A DNA stretch of 64,000 bases from Bradyrhizobium sp. U87765 SZCCT0048 (GTDB lineage: Bacteria; Pseudomonadota; Alphaproteobacteria; Rhizobiales; Xanthobacteraceae), in the NCBI RefSeq assembly GCF_018131225.1, contig NZ_JAFCMM010000001.1, positions 2,046,001 to 2,110,000 on the forward strand, given 5' to 3'. A program made the position numbers and the translations under genes. The notes below the pieces were generated by a model. It was not told the DNA's origin, ran no database searches, and was given only the letters and a program-made list of their open reading frames with translations. Positions 25,955-34,768 of the stretch are shown here, in pieces. Each line of letters starts with the position of its first letter. Positions within the stretch are counted from its first letter, which is position 1.

Positions 25955-27096
25955 GCCCCAACTCCTGCACCAAGAACCACGCCCGCGATCACCTCGAGGT
26001 GCGCGTCACGCGCGCCCAGCAGCGATGCACTCGCCTGGGCACGCTTGAGATAGAGGTGCGGATCGTACTCCCAGGTGAAGCCGACCCCGCCATGCAGCTG
26101 GATCGCCTCTTCGGCGGTGAGATACTGCACGTCGGTCGCGATCACGCGTGCGCCGAATATTTCAAGCGCGCCCTCGCCGGCATCCCACGCGCCGTCCAGC
26201 CGGGCTGCCGCGCCATAGACCAGGGACCGCGCCTCGGCAATATCCACCACCAACCGCGCGCAGCGATGTTTCACCGCCTGGAAGGACGCAATGGTGCGAC
26301 CGAACTGAACGCGCTCGGCGATGTAGGCGAGCGTGATGTCGAGTGCCCCCTGAGCCGCACCGACTTGCTCGGCCGCAAGGCCGAGATTGGCTTCGGCCAG
26401 CGCCCTGCGAGCTGCGTCCGCGGCAATGCCGCCCGCATCGATGCGGGACGTCGCGGGCACGCTGACACCGTCGAGCTTCAGGCCAGCTATCGGCCGTGTC
26501 ACATCGAGCGTCACACAGGGAGCGACTTCGAAGCCATCGCTCCGCGACAGCGCGAACAGCGCCACCGTCCCGTCCGCAAGTTGAGCGGGAACGAGAACAA
26601 GATCGGCCGCCGCGAGATCGACCACCTTGTCGACCTGGCCACGCAACACATAACCATCAGCGACAGCCTCCGCAGCGATCGAGACGGAATGCAACGGGTT
26701 CACGGATCCGAGCGCCGGATACGCGACGGTGGCAGCCAGCTCGCCGCTCGCGATGGCCGGAAGAAGCCGCATCCTGGCCGCCTCACAACCCGCCGCCAGC
26801 AGGAGCGGCGCGGCGAGAGCCACCGTCGCCCACAGCGGCGTGCAGACGAGGTGACTGCCGGCAAGCTCCAAAAGCAGCGTCAGTTCCGTGGCGCCGAGGC
26901 CCAGCCCGCCATATTGCTCGGGGATCGCCATGCCGCACCAGCCGAGCTCGCGGCTGATCGTCCCCCACAACTCCTCGTCGGTCCCGCCGCCAGAATCGAC
27001 AACCTGACGTAGAGCCTCCGACGCGGCGCGCGCCTGGAGGAAACGCCGGGCCTCCTCTCGGATCATCTGCTGGTCGGGCGTGAGGTCGAGAATCAT
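25951..27096 (-). CDS. Acyl-CoA dehydrogenase, partner subunit
   Basis: A 381-residue ACAD. It starts MILDLTPDQQ at 27096; an upstream GTG at 27126 is in frame. N-terminal helical part has WCGMAIPEQYGGLGLG; the C-terminal domain has ERVQFGRTIASFQAVKH and QLHGGVGFTWEYDPHLYLKRA with the GFTWE Glu at the usual substrate-side position. The middle beta-domain is degenerate, as in the smaller partner of FadE heterotetramers. Co-translated with the downstream ACAD. First gene of its operon; a palindrome lies 136 bp upstream. Confidence 0.92.
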   Translation of the reverse strand: MILDLTPDQQMIREEARRFLQARAASEALRQVVDSGGGTDEELWGTISRELGWCGMAIPEQYGGLGLGATELTLLLELAGSHLVCTPLWATVALAAPLLLAAGCEAARMRLLPAIASGELAATVAYPALGSVNPLHSVSIAAEAVADGYVLRGQVDKVVDLAAADLVLVPAQLADGTVALFALSRSDGFEVAPCVTLDVTRPIAGLKLDGVSVPATSRIDAGGIAADAARRALAEANLGLAAEQVGAAQGALDITLAYIAERVQFGRTIASFQAVKHRCARLVVDIAEARSLVYGAAARLDGAWDAGEGALEIFGARVIATDVQYLTAEEAIQLHGGVGFTWEYDPHLYLKRAQASASLLGARDAHLEVIAGVVLGAGVGA

Positions 27097-27231
27097 GGGC
27101 TGTCGTTGTCGATTTCTTTTCTTCACCAGCGCTGAGCCAGCCGGCCGTCATCGCGTCACTATTCAATGACTCGTCTTCGATTGAAAGAGCGAGCGCATCG
27201 GGAGTGGAATGCCATCGCCTTGCGCCGCAAA

Positions 27232-27250
27232 CATCGTCCGAACGAGGGAT
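27232..27250. promoter_or_regulatory. Island palindrome 8, in a divergent promoter region
   Basis: CATCGTCCGAACGAGGGAT between the reverse ACAD operon (start 27096) and the forward SDR (start 27370). Strong half faces the ACAD operon. Confidence 0.6.
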
Positions 27251-27369
27251 GTCCCCACGCGCGCCGATGACGTCAATCGCTGTCGCTGATGTCGATATCG
27301 CGCGATTGGATGGGCGGGCATAGCTTGCCGTCTGCGGACAACACAACGACCCATGAGGAGGTCTCCACA

Positions 27370-28140
27370 ATGGCCCTGAGACGCTTCGACAACAAGGTCG
27401 TCCTGCTGACGGGATCGGCGGCAGGCATCGGCCGCGCGACAGCGCTGAGGATTGCAGCAGAAGGCGGCACACTCATTCTCGCCGACCGCAATCTCGCTGG
27501 CGCGCAACAGGTTGCCGCCACCATCGCACGGGACTTCGGCGGCAGGGCTGATGCGATCGCGTACGACGCCGCCGACGTGACCTCATCGCGCCGGATGATC
27601 GACAACGCCCTGGCCTTTCACAACCGTCTCGATTGCCTGATCAACAATGCCGGCATCTATCGCCGCAACCACTTCGCCGAGACGACCGGCGAGGACTGGT
27701 CGCTCGTTCTCGCGGTCAATCTGACCAGCATCTACCACATCATCCACCAGGCGTTACCTGCACTGACCGCTTCCAGGGGGAACGTCGTCAGCACCGCCTC
27801 GACGGCGGGCCTGGAAGGCATCGCCTATGCCGCGGCCTACGCCGCATCCAAGGCCGGCGTCATCGCCCTGACCAAATCGCTGGCCACAGAATACGCTCCG
27901 GCCGGCATTCGCTTCAACGCCGTCTGCCCCGGCCGGGTGCGCACGGACCTCGGCATCGGCCTTGCGCCCGTCGAAAACCAGAATCCCCAGATTGCGGTGC
28001 GCCCCTCCAAGCTGCTGGGCAAGACCGAGACGGGCGAGCCGGAAGACCTTGCCGGCGCCTTCGCCTATCTCGCCTCGGACGACGCCTGCTACGTCTCGGG
28101 CAGCGTCCTGGTGGTGGACGGCGCACAGACCGTCGGCTGA
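27370..28140 (+). CDS. SDR-family NAD(P)-dependent oxidoreductase
   Basis: A 256-residue SDR. The ATG at 27370 has GAGGAGG 8 nt upstream; an earlier in-frame start at 27289 is not supported. TGSAAGIG is at 14-21, INNAG at 91-95, Ser144, Tyr157 and Lys161 are present, and LADRN after strand two suggests NAD. Closest in style to FabG/BDH-type cytosolic dehydrogenases. Single gene, divergent from the ACAD operon. Confidence 0.9.
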   Translation: MALRRFDNKVVLLTGSAAGIGRATALRIAAEGGTLILADRNLAGAQQVAATIARDFGGRADAIAYDAADVTSSRRMIDNALAFHNRLDCLINNAGIYRRNHFAETTGEDWSLVLAVNLTSIYHIIHQALPALTASRGNVVSTASTAGLEGIAYAAAYAASKAGVIALTKSLATEYAPAGIRFNAVCPGRVRTDLGIGLAPVENQNPQIAVRPSKLLGKTETGEPEDLAGAFAYLASDDACYVSGSVLVVDGAQTVG

Positions 28141-28194
28141 GATGCGGCGCTCTCGACGCGACGCCCGGGAGACGCCACCACCCGGCACCAGCGA

Positions 28195-28503
28195 TTATGG
28201 ACGATCGGGCGCCCGGAAGATCATGTCAGTGCGGCGATGGGCGAAGCGCCAGCCACTGGCCGTGCAGACATAGCGATCAAAGTAGCGCCCGATCACGCGC
28301 GGCAGGGTTGCCGTGGGATCGTCGCGGCGCGTGCCATAGTAGGCAAAGCTCGCCGTGCCCGTGGCATGGGTTTCGTCAACGACCTCGATGACGATATTCT
28401 GCGCCATGTGCACGGTGTGATCGCCCGTTGGCTTGGCGTCGAGATACGCGCGCATCTGGTCGTGCCCCGCCAGCGTCCTCCTTTTCGGCCGTCTCCCATG
28501 CAC
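28195..28503 (-). pseudogene. SnoaL-like protein, N-terminally truncated
   Basis: 102 codons that match only the second half of a SnoaL/NTF2-like protein: LAGHDQMRAYLDAKP, then ATGTASFAYYGTRRDD and GRYFDRYVCTASGWRFAHRR. The frame upstream closes with TGA at about 28531, and no first-half helices are found in that frame. A neighbouring frame (MSRSDGAWETAEK) could be the lost continuation, which would mean a frameshift. A GTG at 28503 could still start a short protein. Confidence 0.5.
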
Positions 28504-28531
28504 CGTCGCTCCGCGACATTGGCCGCCGCCT

Positions 28532-28551
28532 CATCCTCCAATTGAACGATG
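28532..28551. promoter_or_regulatory. Island palindrome 9 (putative LuxR-type operator)
   Basis: CATCCTCC-AATT-GAACGATG, strong half facing the forward SnoaL-like gene whose start is 65 bp away. It also overlaps the missing front of the broken SnoaL gene. Confidence 0.6.
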
Positions 28552-28615
28552 GCGAGGGCCAATTTACCTGCAGCAATGCGCGGCCGCGCGCTTCGGCGCG
28601 CCGGGGATCATAGCG

Positions 28616-29116
28616 ATGGAGTCCTCTGTGGCCGATGTAGAAGCTCGACTTGCGCTGCTCGAAGAACGCATTGGCGTGCTGGAAGACCAGCTCGCGATCT
28701 ACCAGGTGCTCGCCGCCTACGGCCCCTCGGTCGACAGCCGCAACGAAGCGGCCACGGCCTCTCTCTGGACGAAGGATGGCCACTACGACTTTGGCGATCC
28801 ACCCCTCAAGGGTGCGGACAACATCGGCGCCCTTGTCGATCGTGAGCCGCATGTCGGCTATGTCGCCGACGGCTGCGCCCATGTCATCAGCATGCCCCAT
28901 GTCACCGTCGACGGCGACCAGGCCGTCGCCACCGGCTATTCGCGCGTCTATCTCAACCAGGGCGACCATTGGCGCGTCGAGCGCGCCAGCGCCAACCGCT
29001 GGGACATGGTCCGGACCGAGAACGGGTGGCGCGTCAGCGGCCGCAAGAACCGTCTCCTCAACGGAACCGGCGAGGCACGGGCCCTGCTGTCCAGCGGCGT
29101 CGCCCCGCAACGCTGA
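28616..29116 (+). CDS. SnoaL-like (NTF2-fold) protein
   Basis: A 166-residue protein beginning with a coiled-coil-like leader (VEARLALLEERIGVLEDQLA) and then the cone-fold core IYQVLAAYGPSVDSRNEAATASLWTKDGHYDFG. The strand RASANRWDMVRTENGWRVSGRKNRLL is typical of SnoaL_4. The long N-terminal heptad-like helix could mediate oligomerisation. No enzymatic assignment is possible. Transcribed alone between two palindromes, divergent from the broken SnoaL copy. Confidence 0.8.
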   Translation: MESSVADVEARLALLEERIGVLEDQLAIYQVLAAYGPSVDSRNEAATASLWTKDGHYDFGDPPLKGADNIGALVDREPHVGYVADGCAHVISMPHVTVDGDQAVATGYSRVYLNQGDHWRVERASANRWDMVRTENGWRVSGRKNRLLNGTGEARALLSSGVAPQR

Positions 29117-29162
29117 GATTCTTCAGGCAATCCGCCAACTGAACCGCCGCCGGAACGCCCGG

Positions 29163-29181
29163 CATCGTCCGAATGCATGAT
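29163..29181. promoter_or_regulatory. Island palindrome 10 (putative LuxR-type operator)
   Basis: CATCGTCCGAATGCATGAT, nested in a longer CCGGCATC...GATGCCGG inverted repeat (29159-29186). It lies 46 bp upstream of the SDR start at 29228. It overlaps an earlier ATG at 29177, which argues for the later start. Confidence 0.6.
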
Positions 29182-29227
29182 GCCGGCACTCACCGGCGAA
29201 GGCACAAACATTGTTTGGAATGCGATC

Positions 29228-30115
29228 ATGAAACCACTTTTCGGCAAAGCCGTCGTCATTACCGGAGCCGGCTCGGGTCTGGGCGCTGCCTATGCCCGGC
29301 ACGCGGCCGCGCTCGGGGCCTCGATCCTGGTCAATGATATCGATCCCGCAGCCGCCGATCGCACGGTGGCGGCAATCCGCGGAGCCGGCGACAGTGCAGT
29401 CGCCAGCGCCGGGGATATTTCATCGTGGAACTTTGCCCGCTCACTCGTGGACACATGCATCGACGCCTTCGGCACGATCAGCGGTGTCGTCAACAATGCC
29501 GGCGTGTTTCGCCCGGCTCAAATCGAGGGTCTTTCGGAAGCTGACCTCGAGTTGATGCTGCGGGTCAACGTGCTCGGCACCGCGGCGTGCGGCAGCCATG
29601 CCGTGAAGCGCATGCGTGAGCTCGGCAAGGGCGGCTCCATCATCAACGTCGCGTCGGGATCTCATGCCGGCGACATCGCGCTCGGGGGCTATGGTGCTTC
29701 CAAGGGAGCGATCGCCTCGCTCACCTACAGCTGGGCGATGGAACTCCGTAACAGCGGCATTCGCGTCAATGCCATTTCGCCGCTCGCCGAAACGGCGATG
29801 GCCGCGCAGAATGCAGCCCTCATGTCCGTCCAGGCGGCCAATCGCGAGGTCCACTACGCCTCGCTGCCGCCGCCGGAGGTCAATGCTCCCGTCGTCAGCT
29901 TCCTGCTGTCGGACGCCGCGGCAAACATCAACGGCCAGATCGTTCGCATCGCCAACGGCCAGCTGTCCTTTGTGACCCATCCCATGATCGCCGATCCCGT
30001 CCTGACCGGCGAATGGACCTTCGAAACGGTGACCGAGGCCTTCGCGGGCCATCTCGACAACCACCAGCAGCCCCTGGGACTCGCCTACGTCAGGAAGCCC
30101 GATGGCGAGGTCTGA
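29228..30115 (+). CDS. SDR-family NAD(P)-dependent oxidoreductase
   Basis: A 295-residue SDR. The ATG at 29228 (MKPLFGKAVV) is chosen because the operator-like palindrome covers the upstream ATG at 29177. TGAGSGLG is at 12-19, VNNAG at 88-92, Ser143, Tyr155 and Lys159 are present; VNDID after strand two suggests NAD. Family resemblance is to the (3R)-hydroxyacyl-CoA dehydrogenase domain of peroxisomal MFE-2 (HSD17B4-like). The tail beyond 250 is long. It overlaps the next SDR by 14 nt. Confidence 0.88.
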   Translation: MKPLFGKAVVITGAGSGLGAAYARHAAALGASILVNDIDPAAADRTVAAIRGAGDSAVASAGDISSWNFARSLVDTCIDAFGTISGVVNNAGVFRPAQIEGLSEADLELMLRVNVLGTAACGSHAVKRMRELGKGGSIINVASGSHAGDIALGGYGASKGAIASLTYSWAMELRNSGIRVNAISPLAETAMAAQNAALMSVQAANREVHYASLPPPEVNAPVVSFLLSDAAANINGQIVRIANGQLSFVTHPMIADPVLTGEWTFETVTEAFAGHLDNHQQPLGLAYVRKPDGEV

Positions 30116-30995
30116 GGATGGAAGACCCGTCGCCGTCGTTACCGGCGCCAGCCGCGGCCTCGGCCGCGGCATCGCGATTGCGCTCGGTGAAGCCGGCTTT
30201 GTCGTCTATTGCACGGGCCGCAGTGACAAGGCCGCTACCAGTCCTTGGGGCGGAACGGTTCGGCAGACCGCCGCAGCCATCGATGCAGCTGGCGGCAAGG
30301 GCATTCCGGCCATCTGCGATCACCTCGACGACAGCCAGACGGAAGCACTGTTCCGCCGCGTCGAGACCGAGCAGGGTCGTCTGGATCTGCTGGTCAACAA
30401 CGCCTTCGCCATGCCGGACTCAGCCGTGCCGGACGGCCTGTTCTGGGAGCGTCCGTTGTCGCTGTGGCGCGACATGATCGACGTCGGACTGCGCTCAAGC
30501 TACGTTGCAAGCTATTTCGCCGCGCCGATCATGACCCGGCGGCGCAGCGGCCTGATCGCCAACACTTCCGGTCCCGGCGGCAAGATCTATCGCCACAGCC
30601 TGCCCTACGGCATCGGCAAGGCCGGGCAGGACAAATTCGCACACGACATGGCGCACGAGATGCGCCCCTTTGGCGTCGCGGCGATCTCGATCTGGCCTGG
30701 CCTCGTCGGCACCGAGCGCACGCTGTCCAAGCTGCAGGACGGCACTGTCGGCCAAAGCGGCGGCTCTCGCGATCATGTGGAAACGCCGTATTTCATCGGC
30801 CGCATCCTGGCTGCGATTTACCGGTCGCCGGATCTGATGACGCTGTCTGGCGGCACCTTCTATTCGGCCGAACTCGCCGAACGCTATGACGTGCTCGACG
30901 TCGACGGCCACCGCCCCCTGTCGCGTCGTGCGCTGTTCGGCGCACCCGTCTACCAGGCGCTCGCCGGCGACAGCCGCGGGCCGCCAGGCGGCTGA
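30102..30995 (+). CDS. SDR-family oxidoreductase, DHRS1-like
   Basis: A 297-residue SDR with TGASRGLG at 14-21, then CTGRSDK, VNNAF instead of NNAG at 98-102, Ser156, Tyr169 and Lys173. The long C-terminal part (ETPYFIGRILAAIYRSPDL, LSGGTFYSAELAERY) matches the DHRS1-type group, which is bigger than FabG-like SDRs. Translationally coupled to the SDR before it. The TetR gene follows 38 bp later in the same direction. Confidence 0.88.
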   Translation: MARSEDGRPVAVVTGASRGLGRGIAIALGEAGFVVYCTGRSDKAATSPWGGTVRQTAAAIDAAGGKGIPAICDHLDDSQTEALFRRVETEQGRLDLLVNNAFAMPDSAVPDGLFWERPLSLWRDMIDVGLRSSYVASYFAAPIMTRRRSGLIANTSGPGGKIYRHSLPYGIGKAGQDKFAHDMAHEMRPFGVAAISIWPGLVGTERTLSKLQDGTVGQSGGSRDHVETPYFIGRILAAIYRSPDLMTLSGGTFYSAELAERYDVLDVDGHRPLSRRALFGAPVYQALAGDSRGPPGG

Positions 30996-31033
30996 GAGCA
31001 GACATCATTCATTGAACCTTCAGACAGGCGGCA

Positions 31034-31873
31034 ATGATGGCGGGCGTTGGTCGGACAGCATCGCCACGTCGCCGCCGCCTGCGGAGCACGAAAGGGCCGG
31101 CCTTGAACAAGACGACGCGCTCCCCAGGCGCTACGACCATCGACAGAAGCTCCGGCGTTCCGTTGAAGAAAAATGGCTCGAGCACACCGCAAAAAGTCGC
31201 GACCAACCCACGCAAGGAGCTGGTGCGCGAGCAGCTGATCGACATCGCCGCACAACTGTTCGGCTCCAAAGGCTATGCCCAGACCGGCATCAACGACATT
31301 GCGCGGGCGCTGGGGCTCGGACGTTCCGCCATCTATCATTACTTCCGCAACAAGGAAGAGATCCTGGCCGCGCTCGTCGAGGCCGAGGCGCTGACGCCCT
31401 CACACCGGCTCCAGGCCTTGATCAAGATCCCCGGGCTCTCGCCGACCGAGCGGCTGCGCCGCGCCATCGTCGACGGCATGGTGCGACGGTTGTCGGCGGG
31501 CTCGCGCTTCATCCTCCTCTCGCAGCTAGAGACCCAGATCCCCGACGAACTCGGGCCTGTGTATATGCAGGGCCGCCGCCACATCTACGACTTCTATGTC
31601 CAGTGCATTTCGGACGGCATGGCCAGCGGCGAGTTTCGCCAGGTCGATGCCAAGCTGGCGGCTTTCGCCGTCATCGGCATGGCCAACTGGGCGTCACGCT
31701 GGTATTCGCCGAGCGGCGCGAAGACGCCGACCGAGATCGGTGAAATCATCGCCGATCTCGCATTGCAAAGCCTCGTGGCCCCGGCAAGCAGTTCCGTCGA
31801 CATGGAGAACGTGAGCCGAACCATCAGTGCGCTGCGCCAGCAAGTCGACGACCTGGAAAAATTGCTGAAATAG
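31034..31873 (+). CDS. TetR-family transcriptional regulator, KstR2-like
   Basis: A 279-residue regulator from the ATG at 31034; the first 60 residues are basic and low-complexity, so a TTG at 31103 behind AAAGG may be the true start. The HTH is REQLIDIAAQLFGSKGYAQT...INDIARALGLGRSAIYHYFRNKEEIL (read in parts). The C-terminal domain has MANWASRWYSPSG, reminiscent of KstR/KstR2-type repressors that bind CoA thioesters of sterol intermediates. A C-terminal coiled-coil-like stretch (ISALRQQVDDLEKLLK) follows. It probably represses some operons of the island in response to an acyl-CoA. Confidence 0.88.
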   Translation: MMAGVGRTASPRRRRLRSTKGPALNKTTRSPGATTIDRSSGVPLKKNGSSTPQKVATNPRKELVREQLIDIAAQLFGSKGYAQTGINDIARALGLGRSAIYHYFRNKEEILAALVEAEALTPSHRLQALIKIPGLSPTERLRRAIVDGMVRRLSAGSRFILLSQLETQIPDELGPVYMQGRRHIYDFYVQCISDGMASGEFRQVDAKLAAFAVIGMANWASRWYSPSGAKTPTEIGEIIADLALQSLVAPASSSVDMENVSRTISALRQQVDDLEKLLK

Positions 31874-31914
31874 CTGACGCTGGTGACAAGCAGGCCGGCA
31901 TAACGACCCATTCC

Positions 31915-31934
31915 ATTCGTCCCTTCGGACGATG
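31915..31934. promoter_or_regulatory. Island palindrome 11 with -10 box
   Basis: ATTCGTCC-CTTC-GGACGATG, 86 bp upstream of the FadD3-like ligase. TATTTT (31954-31959) follows 19 bp after the palindrome, giving a class II-activator layout. Confidence 0.7.
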
Positions 31935-32019
31935 CATGCTGGACGAGAGTTCTTATTTTCGCGACAGTTGACGCACGCTCGCGGATGCACCTCGCCAGCC
32001 GCCCCAGACAGGTGAAGAG

Positions 32020-33603
32020 ATGACGATCGAACAAGCCGACTGGGAGTTCACCACGATCCCCGCGCTGTGCGCGCGCGCCGCCGAGCTTTATGGCACGCAA
32101 ACCGCCATCGAAGACGGCATCAAGCTCAACTTCATCGAGCTGGATGCTGCGCGCCGGCGCGCCGCCAAGGCGCTGATCGCGGCCGGCGTGCAGAAGGGGG
32201 ACCGGATCATGATCTGGGCCCCGAACAGCTGGAAATGGTTCGTGGCCGCACTCGGGCTGGTCAGCGTCGGCGCGATCCTGATCCCGACCAGCACCCGCTT
32301 CAAGGGAACGGAAGTCGCCGAGCTTGCCCGCCGCAGCGGCACCAGCATGATGTTCAGCGTGGGAGATTTCCTCGGGCAGTACTATCCCGATCAGCTCGCC
32401 CCGGAAACACGAGGGCTGCTGCGCCAGGTCGTCGTGTTCGACGGCGCCCGCGAGGGCGACGTCGACTGGGATACCTTCCTTGCGACCGGTGACGGCATCA
32501 GCGCTTCCGATCTCGAACAGCGCGTCGCAGCCGTCGGTCCCGACGATCTCTGCGACATGCTGTTCACCTCCGGCACCACGGGGTATCCGAAGGGTGTGAT
32601 GTACGGCCACCGGCAATGCCTGCGCGCCATCGACGCCTGGGCGACCCGCGTCGGCATCCGTGCGCACGACCGCGTCCTGGTCATCGCGCCGTTCTTTCAT
32701 GCCTTCGGCTATCGCTCGGGCGCCATCGTCTCGCTGATGCGCGGCGCAGTTCTCATGCCCCATCTCACTTACGATGCCGGTGAGATTCTCAAGCGGATTT
32801 CCGACGAGAAGATCAGCGTGATTCCCGGCCCGCCTGCGATCTTCCATGGCATGCTGCAACACCCTGAACTCGCCAAATTTGACACCAGCAGCTTGCGCCT
32901 CGGCATCACAGGCGGAGCTGTCGTTCCCTCGATTCTCATCCGGCGCATGCGTGAAGAGCTCGGCTTCGCGGGCGTGGTCAACGGCTATGGCCTGACCGAA
33001 TGTGGCGGATACGGCACGATGTGCCGCGCCGATGATCCGGACGATGTCATCGCCAACACCGCCGGCAAGGCCTCGCCGGGCGTTGACGTCCGCATCATGG
33101 GCCCCGACGGAAAGTTCCTCGCCGATGGCGAGCGCGGCGAAGTCGTGATCCGCGGCTACATCGTCATGAAGGGCTATTTCGAGGATCCGGAGTCCACGGC
33201 CAAGACCATCGACAAGGATGGCTGGCTGCATACCGGCGACATCGGCTACTTCGACGAAGACGCCAACCTGCGCATCGAGGATCGCCTCAAGGACATGTAC
33301 ATCACCGGCGGCTTCAACTGCTATCCCGCCGAAATAGAACGGCTCCTGAGCACCCACCCCGCGATCGGCACCGTCGCGGTCATCGGCGTGAGCGACGAGC
33401 GCCTCGGAGAAGTCGGCAAGGCCTTCGTCGTGCTCCGCCCGGGAACTGCGGCGACCGAGAAGGAACTCCTGGACTGGTCGCGCGCGCACATGGCCAATTA
33501 CAAATGCCCGCGCAGCGTCGAGATCCGGGAGTCCCTCCCCACCAGCCCCCAAGGCAAGGTTCTCAAGAACATGCTGCGGAATCCCGTTCCCGCGGCATCC
33601 TGA
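32020..33603 (+). CDS. FadD3-like acyl-CoA ligase
   Basis: A 527-residue ANL-family acyl-CoA synthetase. TSGTTGYPKG is at 183-192, then APFFHAFGYRSG, NGYGLTECGGYGTMCR, DGWLHTGDIG, and RLKDMYITGGFNCYPAEIE; the catalytic lysine is K513 in SPQGKVLKNML. These segments resemble mycobacterial FadD3 (by memory), which activates HIP, the bicyclic acid left after steroid A/B-ring removal. A general medium-chain or alicyclic acid ligase cannot be excluded. Single gene with its own palindrome, convergent with the large thiolase-ACAD operon. Confidence 0.88.
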   Translation: MTIEQADWEFTTIPALCARAAELYGTQTAIEDGIKLNFIELDAARRRAAKALIAAGVQKGDRIMIWAPNSWKWFVAALGLVSVGAILIPTSTRFKGTEVAELARRSGTSMMFSVGDFLGQYYPDQLAPETRGLLRQVVVFDGAREGDVDWDTFLATGDGISASDLEQRVAAVGPDDLCDMLFTSGTTGYPKGVMYGHRQCLRAIDAWATRVGIRAHDRVLVIAPFFHAFGYRSGAIVSLMRGAVLMPHLTYDAGEILKRISDEKISVIPGPPAIFHGMLQHPELAKFDTSSLRLGITGGAVVPSILIRRMREELGFAGVVNGYGLTECGGYGTMCRADDPDDVIANTAGKASPGVDVRIMGPDGKFLADGERGEVVIRGYIVMKGYFEDPESTAKTIDKDGWLHTGDIGYFDEDANLRIEDRLKDMYITGGFNCYPAEIERLLSTHPAIGTVAVIGVSDERLGEVGKAFVVLRPGTAATEKELLDWSRAHMANYKCPRSVEIRESLPTSPQGKVLKNMLRNPVPAAS

Positions 33604-33851
33604 TCACACGCGGAGTGCGCCCGCCCCTTCAAGCGCCCGGCACCAGCCGAGCGACCTGTTGTCGTCAGTTGATACGCCCCTGACGCTCACGATCCAGGCT
33701 GGCGCCGGCCGAACACCTCAACGGGTATCGCACTGACCGCCAGAAGACATGCCGTGAGTTGAGTCTCGCGACCGACGCGAACGCTTGTGAGGGCCGCACT
33801 TGTCCACGCCACTCGCCGGACGGGTTGAGACGGCTTCAGCGCAGCCGCCGG

Positions 33852-34757
33852 TTAGGCTCCATAGACCCGTTTGGCCGCCGGACGATCCGCGACGAGCTGC
33901 AGAATCTTGTCGCCGAGCTCTGCGGCCTCCCAGCGTTCGCCCTTGTCGAACTCGGGACCATCGGTCCAGCCAAGGGCGACACGGATCTTGCCACCGATCA
34001 GCTCGAAGATCTGCCCGGTGACGTCGCTCGAGCGCGCGCTGCACAGCCAGGCCACCAGTGGCGCGGTATTTTCAGGTGCGAAAACATCGAATTCATCCGC
34101 CTTGGCCTTCATGGCCTCCGCGAAGGCGGTCTCGGTCATCCGCGTACGCGCATTCGGCGCAAGCCCGTTTGCCGTGATGCCATAGCGGCGAAGCTCGGCG
34201 GCCTGAACCAGCGTGAGTGTCGCGATGCCGGCCTTGGCGGCGGCATAGGCGCTCTGGCCGACGCTGCCCTGCAACCCCGCGCCCGACGATGTGTTGATAA
34301 TGCGCGCCTCAACCGCCTTCCCGGCCTTCTGCTGCGCCCGCCAGTAATCGACCGCATGGCGGCTGGTGCAGAAGTGGCCCCGCAAGTGGACCCTCAGCAC
34401 CGCATCCCATTCGTCCGGCGTGCACGACACGAACATGCGGTCGCGCACGAAGCCCGCGTTGTTGACGACGGCGTGGAGGTCACCAAAGCTGTCGACAGCG
34501 GCCGTGACGATCCGACGGCCGGCTTCGTAGTCCGACACGTCGTCGTAATTGGCTACGGCCTCGCCGCCCATGGCCCGGATTTCCTCGACAACCAGCTGCG
34601 CCGGCGTTTCGCCGGTGGCATCGCCATGGGTCCCGACGCCGAGATCGTTCACGACGACCTTGGCGCCCTCCCTGGCAAGGCCTAGTGCATAAGCCCGGCC
34701 GAGGCCGCGGCCCGCGCCCGTGACGATGACCACCCTGTTTTCGCAGATGCCCGACAT
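33852..34757 (-). CDS. SDR-family oxidoreductase, MFE-2/HSD17B4-like
   Basis: A 301-residue SDR starting MSGICENRVV at 34757. TGAGRGLG is at 13-20, the second strand reads VVVNDLGVGTHGD, NNAG at 99-102, Ser158, Tyr171 and Lys175 are present. The VNDLG and ATGETPA features belong to the 3-hydroxyacyl-CoA dehydrogenase domain of MFE-2 enzymes, so oxidation of a 3-hydroxyacyl-CoA is likely. Last gene of the six-gene operon 39701-33852. The 248 bp downstream hold nothing I recognise. Confidence 0.9.
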   Translation of the reverse strand: MSGICENRVVIVTGAGRGLGRAYALGLAREGAKVVVNDLGVGTHGDATGETPAQLVVEEIRAMGGEAVANYDDVSDYEAGRRIVTAAVDSFGDLHAVVNNAGFVRDRMFVSCTPDEWDAVLRVHLRGHFCTSRHAVDYWRAQQKAGKAVEARIINTSSGAGLQGSVGQSAYAAAKAGIATLTLVQAAELRRYGITANGLAPNARTRMTETAFAEAMKAKADEFDVFAPENTAPLVAWLCSARSSDVTGQIFELIGGKIRVALGWTDGPEFDKGERWEAAELGDKILQLVADRPAAKRVYGA

Positions 34758-34768
34758 ATCCGGTTGTC

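Noticed and set aside
31594..33552. 652-codon reverse open frame
   Set aside because: Antisense to the TetR and FadD3-like genes; composition is His/Asp/Ala-rich as expected for a shadow frame.
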